Assembly (NCBI GenBank): GCA_041675025.1
Contig: JBAYUS010000007.1
Coordinates: 1-37,988, forward strand
Reading direction: 5' to 3'
DNA from: CAJBLF01 sp041675025
GTDB lineage: Bacteria; Patescibacteriota; Gracilibacteria; Absconditabacterales; Absconditicoccaceae
DNA: 37,988 bases
Shown in pieces: positions 20,433 through 28,469 of the stretch. Under the pieces are notes generated by a model that worked only from the letters and a program-made list of their open reading frames with translations, made no database searches and had not been told where the DNA came from. Every line of letters begins with the position of its first letter. Within the stretch, counting starts at the first letter, position 1. A program made the translations under genes and the position numbers.

Positions 20433-21668
20433 TTAGAAATTTCTTATATATCTATAACAATTTGTTCTTTTTGTTCAATTTATATCTCGAGTAAAACAAG
20501 AATTTAATCATCTTTTATACATACCAACATATTCAAAAGAGCCTCTATCTTGAACTTTTGACAAAGTGAATACTTGTTCTGTACTTCAACTTAATCCATC
20601 AAAATTAAACACAGTTATAATAGGATATTCACGGATATTTTTTACTTTAAGATCAAACATAGGAGAATATAATGTTGCATCAAGTCAGGGATCTTTAATC
20701 ATTGTACCATTTATTTCTGCTTCATATAAATTTCTATAATACGTAGAATGTGCTTTATATTCAACCAAAGCAAATCAAAGATTAGTAAGTGTTCATTGAT
20801 AGAAAGCGGTTGCTACACCACAAAGTCCACCACCATATATCATTCTCGCACCTGCACCAAATGTTGCAAATCCAGCAACATATGCCTCATTTCCATCTTC
20901 AAAATTTGGATTATAATGAAGTTCACGAGCAAGACTAAATGTTTCACCAGGCATAATTAATCTTACATTTCAAATATTATTGAAAGCTGTATAAATATTA
21001 TGTATTCTATAATCAGGATCAGTATTAATTCTAGATTTTCGAGAAATTAATTCATATCAAAGATCTCTCAGATCCTGTTCATTCTTGAAGAGGAAAACAG
21101 GTCATAGATTTTGATATTCTTGAGTATTAATAGTAATAGGAGAAAATTCTAAATGTTTATTGAGCTTTTTAATCTGAATAAAATCACGCTGAAACAAAGA
21201 TGATTTATTGGTCAATAAAGTATCAAGCATATCTTTTGTTGTAATATCTTTTAAGACTTTAAAGTCTCATGACTGCTGTATTATTTTACCATTCCCATTT
21301 TCTTGGTAGGGTTGATTAAGGAAATTAGAATATTGATCATCTATCAAAAATTTTATAAGAGAAATTCTTAGTTTGTGAGAAAATTCTTCAAAACTATTAC
21401 TTTCATCTAGAAAACGCACAATGGTCTCACGAGGGATATTAATTAAAACATCTTCATTGGCAGCACCATGTTGAGAAGAAGAAATCTGAAGAAGAGGTCT
21501 GATATATTGAAGCATAGAAAATATATATTGAAGTGGATCACTTATCCTATAAATATTCTCGATAGGATCTGGTTGAGTAATACTCTCATATTGCGCTTGA
21601 GTAACACCAAAAAATCATCCTCAGAGAAACAATAATGATATTATGATGATTAATAGCGAGTTTCACAT
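20433..21668 (-). CDS. secreted VanW-like protein (copy A)
   Basis: 411 residues, ATG at 21668 to TAA. The N-terminus is a signal peptide (MGNSLLIIII, hydrophobic to about 25, then TQAQ). The VanW-like domain covers about 215-385: NIGNVRLMPGETFSLARE, then GGGLCGVATAFYQGTL, KAHSTYYRNLYEAE, DPGLDATLYSP and DLKVKNIREYPI. These match the order of motifs in VanW proteins (PGE.FS, GGG.C..ST..Y, DAT, D..F.N), which are of unknown biochemical role near the cell wall. The Cys in GGGLC is kept. The C-terminus ends with a small Cys-containing tail (NSCFTRDINGTKRTNCY) also present in copy B. It starts 142 bp downstream of copy B. Confidence 0.82.
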
Positions 21669-21762
21669 GCTATGAGCATATAAAAAGAGTAAAAATATGT
21701 ATTATAATTATATATGAAAATCAGAATTTGTCAAATATCAAACAATTTAATAGAAAAAATAA

Positions 21763-21790
21763 AAAACACTCCATAAAAGAAGTGTCTTTT
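21763..21790 (-). terminator. intrinsic terminator of VanW-like copy B
   Basis: On the minus strand an AAAAGACACT / AGTGTTTT stem (one bulged base) is followed by TTTTTTATTTTTT. It lies 20 bp after the stop of copy B and before copy A. Confidence 0.75.
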
Positions 21791-21810
21791 TATAAAAATC
21801 TAGAAAACAA

Positions 21811-22890
21811 TTATCGTCAGGATACTAAATTATAACAACTTTTAAACTGTTCGCCATTAGCTTCTCGACTATAACAATTATCCTTATTTCAAAGAAAATT
21901 TAATGTTCCACGATCTTCTATATGACTAAGAACAAATAACTCTTCTGTTCAATTGGGCGTACCATCATAGTTCATAACTAAAACAACAGGATATTCACGG
22001 ATATTTTTGAAAACAAAATCTTTTTGTGCTCATCACATTCTATAAACAGCAACATCTAAACCTGGAAGTCGATATTCTTTTCCATTAATAATATTTTGAT
22101 ACAAATATTTCCACGTCTTAGTATGATTATATCTCGTAATAATATCAAAAGCTTTATTGGTAATAATAGCTGCATTTATACCTCGAGAAGCACCACAAAT
22201 ACCTCAACCTTTTACGCTCGTTACTCCTCATACAATTGCAAGACCAGATACTGTATCACGCTTCCAATTGTTGATAGCGGGATCATAATGGATTTCATCC
22301 ATAAAAGAAAATTGTTGCTGACTATTGAGAATTCTAACGTTACCAATATTTCGATATGAAATTGAAATATTATCTCTTCTCCAAGCAACATCAGTATTTA
22401 TTCTTGTTCTATATGAACTTACAACATATCATAAATTTTCTAAATCTTTTTGATTTTTAAAAAGATAAACATTTTTTAATTGTTGAATATCTTCATCTGT
22501 TATTATTGGAATATCAATAGGCTTATTAAGTATTTTAGCATATAATGAACGTTCGTTATATAATTCTTGAATTTTTTTCTCTAATAAAATATCCAGATCA
22601 TCTTCAAGATTAATTCCGGTATTTAACATATATCCAGGATATTCTGGATAATTCATAGATCACGTCAAATGAACAAAATCATTTCCAGGACCAAATGGTA
22701 TGGTAATAAAGCGATTGAATTTTTTGTCTATCAATTGCTGTATTGTTTGTATTCTTATATTTTGTATCAACTGATTTTGACTTGATCATTTTTCTTCTTG
22801 GAGGTATCCATAAGCAAATGCAAGTGTAGAAACAAGAGTTAAAATAGACACTACAAGTAAAATAATTATCTTCTTTCCCGATTTATTCAT
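21811..22890 (-). CDS. secreted VanW-like protein (copy B)
   Basis: 359 residues, ATG at 22890 to TAA. N-terminal signal segment: MNKSGKK then about 16 hydrophobic residues ending AFAYG. Motifs parallel copy A: TDVAWRR then NIGNVRILNSQQQFSFMDE, GGGICGASRGINAAI, NHTKTWKYLYQN, LPGLDVAVYR, FVFKNIREYPVVLVMNYDGT, and a Cys tail (DNCYSREANGEQFKSCYN). The PGE before FS is replaced by NSQ, and the T of DAT by V, so it is more divergent than copy A. The two look like an old tandem duplication of a cell-wall-associated gene. It has its own downstream terminator, so the two are not a simple operon. Confidence 0.75.
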
Positions 22891-23029
22891 AAATTTTTTG
22901 GCAAAATAAAAAATAGATTAATCTATATTTTTGTTTGGTGTTGTAATAAAGTTATAAATATATGGAGAAGAAAGTCAATACTTTAAGGATATATAAGAAA
23001 GATGTCAATTGTAGGATATTTGCCTACGG

Positions 23030-23170
23030 TATGCTAAAAAAATCAATACTACGTGTCATAGTTTTTACAGGCATAACACACTGGGTTGTCAACAGAATAT
23101 CATTGAATGAATCCGTCAAACTCTTGCATTTCACTTGTGTTTGGATATTCTCAAATCAAGCTAATTACTT
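23030..23170 (-). pseudogene. decayed 5' fragment of a second tgt gene
   Basis: About 140 bp similar in the same orientation to the first 45 codons of tgt at 20225-20365. The shared words GGGTTGTCAAC and TCAAACTCT/TTGC plus AAATCAAG-like ends align with roughly three quarters identity by eye. Translated, it gives LAGFENIQTQ then LLTTQCVMPVKT, against LAFKILKQ then LTTPVFMPVGT in tgt, and then meets TAG. The rest of the gene is gone. It lies just upstream of VanW-like copy B, as tgt lies downstream of copy A. Confidence 0.65.
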
Positions 23171-23188
23171 ATTCAATGAGAAAAAAAC

Positions 23189-23635
23189 ATGCTCGAACAA
23201 ATCAAAACAGAACTCGCCAAACATTGCAAACCAGAAGAAAAAAAATGACTATTCTTCTCACTTTTCGACGTAAATGAAAAACTTCTCGCTTCCAATGGAA
23301 GTATAGAAACTGATAAAAAAATAAATGAATTAACTGATCTTATCTACAACGGACTCCTCGCTAAATACGAACATACTACGAAGACTATCGTAATAGATAT
23401 CATCCAATCATATATTCAAGAAACAGATATAAATAAACTCCTCGCTTTACCGACAAAAGACTACGGAATATTTCTCGTAAACAATGAAACCAAAAAATCT
23501 TGAACTATTCTTCCAAACACCAAAGGAGTAGGTGATGTAAAAACAGCATTAGGACTCATCAAACAGAAATACGGAATTAGTGGTAATGTAAGTATGTATA
23601 GTTTCAGGACAGAAAGAATTACGATAGGATTGTAA
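23189..23635 (+). CDS. hypothetical protein
   Basis: 148 residues, ATG to TAA, two TGA codons read as Gly (KK-G-LFFSLF and KS-G-TILP). No signal peptide or membrane segment. The C-terminal half is beta/alpha-like: DYGIFLVNN, GTILPNTKGVGDVKTALGLI, YGISGNVSMYSFRTERITIGL. The first half (GLFFSLFDVNEKLLASNGSI) reads like a small sensor or AMMECR1-like fold, but I cannot confirm a family. The ATG is the only early in-frame one. It begins 19 bp from the end of the tgt fragment on the opposite strand. Confidence 0.7.
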
Positions 23636-23657
23636 TTTTATTCTATAAATATGCTCC

Positions 23658-23822
23658 ATGCCATTTGTTTCAAATACTCAACGCAAACGAATGTTTAAGA
23701 ATGAACCAAAAATGGCCGAAGAACGAGCAAGTAAGACACCCAAAGGAAAAAAATTACCAGAACATGTAAACGATACAATAAAAACCTGAAAGAAAGTTGT
23801 AGTCAAAAGTAAAAAGAAATAG
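23658..23822 (+). CDS. small very basic protein
   Basis: 54 residues, ATG to TAG, one TGA read as Gly (KT-G-KKVVVK). About a third of residues are Lys or Arg (TQRKRMFKNEPK at the start, SKKK at the end). It could bind nucleic acid or a ribosome, but no family is recognised. It lies 22 bp after the 23189 gene and is followed at once by a terminator. A partial copy of its C-terminal half is found at 24494-24583. Confidence 0.65.
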
Positions 23823-23823
23823 T

Positions 23824-23847
23824 GGCGGTGAATAACCGTCTTTTTTT
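23824..23847 (+). terminator. intrinsic terminator
   Basis: GGCGGT / ACCGTC stem with loop GAATA and a T tract, directly after the small basic gene. It has the same design as the terminator at 24372. Confidence 0.85.
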
Positions 23848-23918
23848 AAATAATAAAGCTTTACTCCTCAAACAGAAAGGGTATGCTTACAGATAAGCTT
23901 TAAACTCTAATTAAACAC

Positions 23919-24338
23919 ATGAAAAAACTATTAGTTCTTTCTTTACTAGTATCAGTATTTATTGTAGCGGGATGTACTATAAAAACGACAACCACGACAT
24001 CCACATGAACGGTTATAGAACCAGACACATGAACAACAACATCTACCATCAATCAACCATCATGAGATTTTGTTTGTGAAGATTTATACAAGGAAATTGA
24101 TAACGACATTATTAATGCTAATTATTGCAAAGTTGATGCTGATTGTAGTATATTGATATTGGGTGCTCAGTATGTAGATTTTGGTTGTTATCACTTCATC
24201 AATAAAGAAGTCGACAAAAATCAATTCTATAAAAAAATGGATGTATATAACAAAAAATGTAGTCAAAGTATTGATAGATGTTCTCCATCTCCCAAAGCTA
24301 CATGTGTTTCTAATACATGTGCTTATGTAGAAAAATAG
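23919..24338 (+). CDS. Cys-rich lipoprotein
   Basis: 139 residues, ATG to TAG. A lipoprotein signal with lipobox VAGC (Cys at 19) is followed by a Thr-rich linker (TTTTTSTG) in which Gly are TGA. The mature domain has about nine cysteines in a regular pattern: C-EDLYKEI, YCKVDADCS, FGCYHFINK, KKCSQ, DRCSPSPKATCVSNTCAYVEK. This layout is known from short extracellular Cys-rich proteins of unknown function (a C...DC...GCYHF...C...C.P.P...C....C pattern). Disulfides are expected outside the membrane. It has a terminator at 24372 and looks monocistronic. Confidence 0.8.
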
Positions 24339-24371
24339 AGTCTTAATGAATTTATTTGTTTGGTAGACAAG

Positions 24372-24396
24372 GGCGATGAATAATCGCCTTTTTTTT
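24372..24396 (+). terminator. intrinsic terminator of the Cys-rich lipoprotein
   Basis: GGCGAT / ATCGCC stem with loop GAATA and an eight-T tract. Confidence 0.9.
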
Positions 24397-24405
24397 ACTC
24401 CCTAA

Positions 24406-24444
24406 ACCTGCCTACCGCAGGCAGGTCCCTCTGAAACAGAGGGA
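24406..24444. repeat. two adjacent perfect palindromes (dispersed repeat)
   Basis: ACCTGCCT-ACCGC-AGGCAGGT at 24406-24426 and TCCCTCTG-AAA-CAGAGGGA at 24426-24444. A further GTTTCAGAGGGGGTGGGGGG stretch at 24482-24501 belongs to the same kind of repeat. All are strikingly G/C-rich against the background. Confidence 0.7.
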
Positions 24445-24493
24445 CTTCTCGACAAAGCTAGAATTTTTTTTCGCCCCTTTTGTTTCAGAGGGG

Positions 24494-24583
24494 GTGGGGG
24501 GAGTAAAAGGCAAAAAGCTGCCAGAACATGTAAACGAAAATAAAACGTGAAAAAAAGCTGTAAACAAAAAGAAAAAGAAATAA
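24494..24583 (+). pseudogene. partial copy of the small basic gene
   Basis: From 24509 the frame reads GKKLPEHVNENKTGKKAVNK and more Lys, then TAA. This is nearly the C-terminal half of the protein at 23658 (GKKLPEHVNDTIKTGKK...), including the TGA for Gly. The 5' half is replaced by the G-rich repeat. A GTG at 24494 is in frame but the result would be only 29 residues. I take it as a truncated duplicate. Confidence 0.6.
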
Positions 24584-24601
24584 ATGATAAGTTAAATATA
24601 T

Positions 24602-25441
24602 TTAATAATCTTGAAGACAACGAACAGAGCGACCATCAGATCATCGTCAATCGACACAAGATGATTCCATTCTATCTCCATAGAAATAAGTACCGTCTTC
24701 ACACCACATAGAAAATTCTCGATCAATATCATTAAACATATCATCATCTGCATTACGCCAACCAGAAAATTTTTTGGTTGCATTTCTATTTTGCGTTAAA
24801 TATCATTCTCATATCAAAAATGCTAGGTAATCTCACCCATATCATCAATGTATTTTTTTTCATCTTATAAGTTTTTTGTATTTATTTGCTGATGTAGGCA
24901 ATTTTTTGCCTGCTTTTTTTGTTTCTCTTATTGCTGATCATTCTTTTATTAATTTTCAATTTTTATATTCAGGGCCTGTAAATAATTGTTCTCATTTAGA
25001 ATTTCACTCTAAATATTCCCAAACATCTCATTCTGGATTTACCAATACCTTAACTCCAGCTAAATCTTGAATTTCTTTCCAATTTGTACTATCTATTTTA
25101 AAATTTTCTTTTTCTAATTTTAGTAAAATCTCTCTTGATAATGATACCTTAACTTTGTTTTTCACAAAATTTTCTATAAGCTCATCTTGTTTTTTTTCTA
25201 ATATTTTTTTGTAAATTCATTTCGGATCTTTTAATACTTCATGTATAGTTGCAGCAAGTTCGTAGTATTCATCATGTATCGCATTTTTCAATATATTTTT
25301 TAATTCATCTTCATAAAAATTTTCTGCAAATGCTTTTCTAAATACTGATATATTTTGAATTGATTGATTATTGATCTTATTTATTAATTCTTTTTTAGAA
25401 TATTGTATATTATCTATAGTCATTAATTCTTTTTCTGTCAT
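24602..25441 (-). CDS. FISUMP-like protein with N-terminal helical region
   Basis: 279 residues, ATG at 25441 to TAA, with about ten TGA codons read as Gly. Residues 1-110 are helical and charged (MTEKELMTIDNIQ..., KKILEKKQDELIENF). The C-terminal 150 residues follow the FISUMP pattern (Fibrobacter succinogenes major paralogous domain): KKLPTSANKYKKLI near 190, GYGGDYLAFL, FSGWRNADDD, and the final RSVRCLQDY, close to the usual FSVRC. No signal peptide is evident, which is unusual since FISUMP proteins are normally exported. The function of the domain is unknown. It is the last gene of a minus-strand run that starts with frr. Confidence 0.7.
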
Positions 25442-25530
25442 TTTCAGGAAAAATAAAATTAAATAAACACTTAATTATAGCTGAAATAGTATATTTTGCA
25501 AATTTTAGAAAAATTATTTTTTCTTTATAA

Positions 25531-25959
25531 TTATAATCTAATTTTATCAATATCTGGTAAACTTATCCACGCACATGCATTACCATATCACGTCTTATCT
25601 ATTGCGAAGGGCATGATTTTTTTTGGATGTTTAAGAAATATAAGAATACAATATTTTTTTAGTTTAGTCCACTGATAGACCTGATCCAAAGGATCATGAA
25701 AAGAAATGACATCAGCATAATTATTTAAAATATCATGAAGTTCTTCGTCAGTATAATTATCAAATTGCAAAACTTTAGCGACAGTTGCCAAAGCGGTTAT
25801 TTCTTTTCCTGCGTCTTTAAAATAAACGGTATCACCAGCCTGTATTTTATTTCGCGGAGCAATCTTCATCATATATCGTCTAGACTCTATTGTCTTTTCT
25901 CAAGAAAGAATCTTAGGAATTAATTTCCATTTGGGATTCATGATAGCGAGATGGTCCAT
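25531..25959 (-). CDS. ASCH (PUA-like) domain protein
   Basis: 142 residues, ATG at 25959 to TAA. The N-terminal LSGEKTIESRRY (about 19-30) is the hallmark GxKxxExR motif of ASCH domains, with the Gly encoded by TGA. IQAGDTVYFKDAGKEITALATVAKVLQF follows, the typical GD.v.f...g....a.a.V..V strand order, and KYCILIFLK then PFAIDKTGYGNACAWISL at the end. ASCH domains are PUA-like and are thought to bind RNA or modified nucleotides. The partner is unknown here. It sits between the FISUMP-like gene and a methyltransferase gene on the same strand, separated from the latter by a repeat. Confidence 0.85.
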
Positions 25960-25991
25960 GAAATAATTCAGAAATAAAGTTTTTTTAGTCT

Positions 25992-26072
25992 TGAGTCATT
26001 GCGAGGAGTGAAACGACAAAACAATCCAGTACTGGATCGCCACGTTCGTCTAAGCGAACTCGCGATGACGTC
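25992..26072. repeat. dispersed inverted repeat (GTCATTGCGAG type)
   Basis: GTCATTGCGAG at the left end pairs with CTCGCGATGAC at the right end (one G-T pair), with AATCCAGTACTGGAT near the middle. It fills the spacer between the ASCH gene and the methyltransferase and touches the methyltransferase stop codon. Such repeats are common in intergenic DNA of many bacteria. Confidence 0.75.
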
Positions 26073-26539
26073 TATACTTTCTTATACAAAAATATACTTG
26101 GTTTACCCTTTTTGTCTTTAATTATTTTGTAAGGTTTGTGAATAACGAATTGAAATGAGTTGGAAATTATTATTGAATTTGGATTCATATTTTTAAAAAT
26201 TCGTGGTTCGATAGCAGCCATCTGGATAGGAAGAAGATATATATAAATATAATCATAACGTTTGAGGTTGGTCTGAGAAAAATCTTGTTTATATATTTTG
26301 AGTTTAGTATATCATAAGACATAATTAATCAGCTTCCCATAGAGATACGGAAAGCGCTGGAGCTCATAACCATCGCAATGCAATCAAAACGTCTTAGTAA
26401 AAAATCTCATCGCTTTCCCGTCACCACATCACAAATCCACTAGCCTTTTTCAGCGAACTAACTTCAAATTATTTTTCATAAGTTTGATATGTCTATCGAA
26501 TGATGGCACATACATAGCAAATTTATCTTTTTTAAACAT
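26072..26539 (-). CDS. small SAM-dependent methyltransferase
   Basis: 155 residues, ATG at 26539 to TAG. Motif I is RLVDLGCGDGKAMRFF at about 33-48, with the first Gly encoded by TGA, and the acidic residue after strand 2 is in HCDGYELQ. YDYIYIYLLPIQ at about 94-105 matches the motif IV position. It is short for a class I methyltransferase, with little beyond the core fold, and the substrate is unknown. The N-terminal YVPSFDRHIKLM may hold a substrate region. It starts 5 bp after the terminator hairpin of yidC, so it has either its own promoter or depends on read-through. Confidence 0.82.
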
Positions 26540-26543
26540 AAAA

Positions 26544-26567
26544 ACGAGTAACCCGAAGATTACTCGT
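26544..26567 (-). terminator. intrinsic terminator of yidC, next to the methyltransferase start
   Basis: ACGAGTAA / TTACTCGT arms (8 bp) with loop TCTTCGGG on the minus strand, followed by TTTTTA. The T tract ends at the ATG of the methyltransferase gene. Confidence 0.7.
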
Positions 26568-26660
26568 CATGAAAAAGATATAATGAACAACAAAAGCAGA
26601 AAAAGTATTATCTGTTTAATAATCATATGTAGATTATAATAGTCAAAAACTTTTGTTGTT

Positions 26661-26728
26661 GGGACTAGATAAAAGATACGAGGTGAAAGGAAAGTTTCCT
26701 TGTCCCTTGGTCCATGTTCCTCGTCCCT
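26661..26728. repeat. heptamer-type dispersed repeat (CCTTGTC/CCTCGTC)
   Basis: GGGACTAG...CGAGG on the left and CCTTGTCCCTTGGTCC and CCTCGTCCC on the right. It overlaps the last codon of yidC. It is the same repeat family as the copy inside prmC at 33945-34013. Confidence 0.6.
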
Positions 26729-27533
26729 ATTTTGGGTTAATTATTATTCCTTTTCCTCTACTTGTTCGTTCTCCTCGTTTTGCTTTGAGTAACGCTTTAT
26801 ATTGTCGTGAATATTGCGCTACACTGAAAATTGTTGTAGTAACGATATAGAGACCTACACCAGTTTGCATGCTATATACAAACGAACCGATCATGATAAC
26901 CAAGAAGTAATTCATAAATCACATCATCTTTCCCATATCAGGAGTTTTTTGTCCTGGAATTGTTGGTGTCGCAGGTTTAGCAAGTGTAGTAAGTTTAGTT
27001 TGTAGAAACGTAAACACTCAAGCTATGATAGCGAGTACGATATTTTTGGTTCATAAAAGATCAATACCGAAAAAATTTGTATTAATAACTCCACTAGTAA
27101 GTGCATCAGATTCAACGAAACGAGCACCAAAACTATTGAAGAAGCTATATAATCGTTCTTGTGGAATAGTTGCAGCCGCCATATGTCTGATTACATAATA
27201 CAATCCGATAAACACAGGGATCTGAATAAGCATTTGAAGGCATCATGTCAATGCTCCTTTACCATCAGTTTTGAAAACTTTCATAGTTTCTTCTGATAAT
27301 TTTTTTGGATCATCTTTATATTTTTCTTGAATCTCATTCAATTTTGGTTGGAGTGCTCCCATACCTTTTTGCATATCATTTCCTGCAGTAGATTGTTTGA
27401 TCATAAGCAATCTAATGGTAATCGTCAATAATATAATAGCGACACCCAAGTTACCACCGAAAATAGCCAAAAATATAGCCAATATATTGAAAATCGGACG
27501 ATATAAAATCTCTGTAAACAACATTCCTAACAT
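26727..27533 (-). CDS. yidC: membrane protein insertase YidC/Oxa1 family
   Basis: 268 residues, ATG at 27533 to TAG. It inserts and folds inner membrane proteins with or without SecYEG. It is the short form without the large P1 domain of Gram-negatives. Visible: first hydrophobic segment (ILAIFLAIFGGNLGVAIILLTITIRLLMI) with the conserved Arg, then QPKLNEIQEKYKDDPKKLSEETMKVFK cytoplasmic hairpin, then GCLQMLIQIPVFIGLYYVIRHM with Gly as TGA, and further segments near 190-245. It ends in a basic tail (KAKRGERTSRGKG). It follows frr by 94 bp, mostly a dispersed repeat. The rnpA-rpmH neighbours often seen with yidC are not here. Confidence 0.93.
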
Positions 27534-27560
27534 AATGTAATTTTATATAATAAAATTATT

Positions 27561-27616
27561 GGTCACAAGTTTCAAGTTACAGGTTTCAAGAACTTGCTCC
27601 TTGTATCCTGCTCCCC
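27561..27616. repeat. heptamer-type dispersed repeat (CAAGTTACAGG / TTGCTCC)
   Basis: ACAAGTTTCAAGTTACAGG, then TTTCAAGAACTTGCTCCTTG and TATCCTGCTCCCC. Closely similar elements are at 31343-31410 and inside prmC at 33492-33551. Confidence 0.7.
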
Positions 27617-27627
27617 ATTTTTTTTAG

Positions 27628-28176
27628 TTACATACTCATTACTTCATCAGCTTTATTTTTGATAAGTTCATCGATTTTATCGTTCATTGATTTTACCAAT
27701 ACATCAATTTCTTTTTCATTTCTTCTATGTTCATCTTCACCAATTTCTTTGGCATCAAAAATAGTTTTAGTATCTTTCATGGCATCTTGTCTAGCCATTC
27801 TAATACGTCATTTTACTTCTTCTCACATACCCTTTACTTGTTTAGCTATTTCAGCTCTTCTTTCTTGGGTTAGTGCTGGGATTCTTACGATAACATAACT
27901 TCCTTCATTTTGTGGGGATAATCATGCATTAGCATCGTAAATAGCCTTTTCCACATGTTTAATTTCATTTTTATCTCGTGGTTCTATTTTAATTGTTTGT
28001 GCATCCATGATAGTTACATGAGCAATTTGAGGAATTTTCATAGGTCCGTATGATGCTTCTACAGTAATATTTTCTACCAATCCAGTTGAAGCTCTTCCTA
28101 CTTGTAAAGCTTTAAGTTCTCCTGTCAAAAATTGAATAGCTTTGTCCATTTGTTGACGATGTCCAGTCAAATCCAT
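27628..28176 (-). CDS. frr: ribosome recycling factor
   Basis: 182 residues, ATG at 28176 to TAA, the usual length (about 185). It splits the post-termination ribosome with EF-G. Signatures: GELKALQVGRASTGLVENITVEASYGPMKIPQIAHVT at about 18-54 (L..lR.GRA then V..YG...P..Q.A); IEPRDKNEIKHVEKAIYDANAGLSPQ (D...I..vEkAI....lG..P) with Gly as TGA; IPALTQERRAEIAKQVKGMGEEVKGRIRMAR (the IP.LT.ERR motif), followed by DAMKD and EKEID. It is first in the minus-strand run with yidC. A frame open upstream to 28300 has no start and was not added. Confidence 0.95.
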
Positions 28177-28469
28177 AAGTTTTTTGAAGTTACAAAGTAA
28201 ATCAAAGATGATAATAATAAATCAGTTCGGATTTGCAACAATAATCAAACCAAAGTCTCCATTGTAATTTCAAAGGATTTTCTTAATATCTAAGGCAGTT
28301 ATTTCAAACTATAGCGCAAAGAACGAAAGCGTTCTCACTCTTACTTAGTCCTCCGTGTGCAATAAGGACAATAAAGGGTGCACCGGACTATTATTATGCC
28401 TCTACAAGAGGAATAAATGGACATGTAAGAAATAATGAGAGCACTTTTTTATTATTTGCAAAAAAACAA
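28177..28469. other. intergenic region between divergent frr and the DEAD-box gene
   Basis: 293 bp with no credible gene. The part nearest the helicase (about 28340-28440) has several complementary words: GTCC...GGAC with TGCA/TGCA inside, and CCTCT-ACA-AGAGG at about 28402-28414. It is more GC-rich than the surroundings. This could be a structured 5' leader of the helicase mRNA or a small RNA; neither can be decided from sequence alone. Confidence 0.5.

Noticed and set aside
24819..24862. An apparent frameshift in the FISUMP-like gene
   Set aside because: I first miscounted a run of T. With eight T at 24853-24860 the frame is continuous over 280 codons from 25441 to 24602.
28177..28310. A protein-like open frame upstream of frr on the minus strand
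   Set aside because: It is in frame with frr, but has no start codon after its TAG, and the frr ATG at 28176 gives the standard N-terminus.
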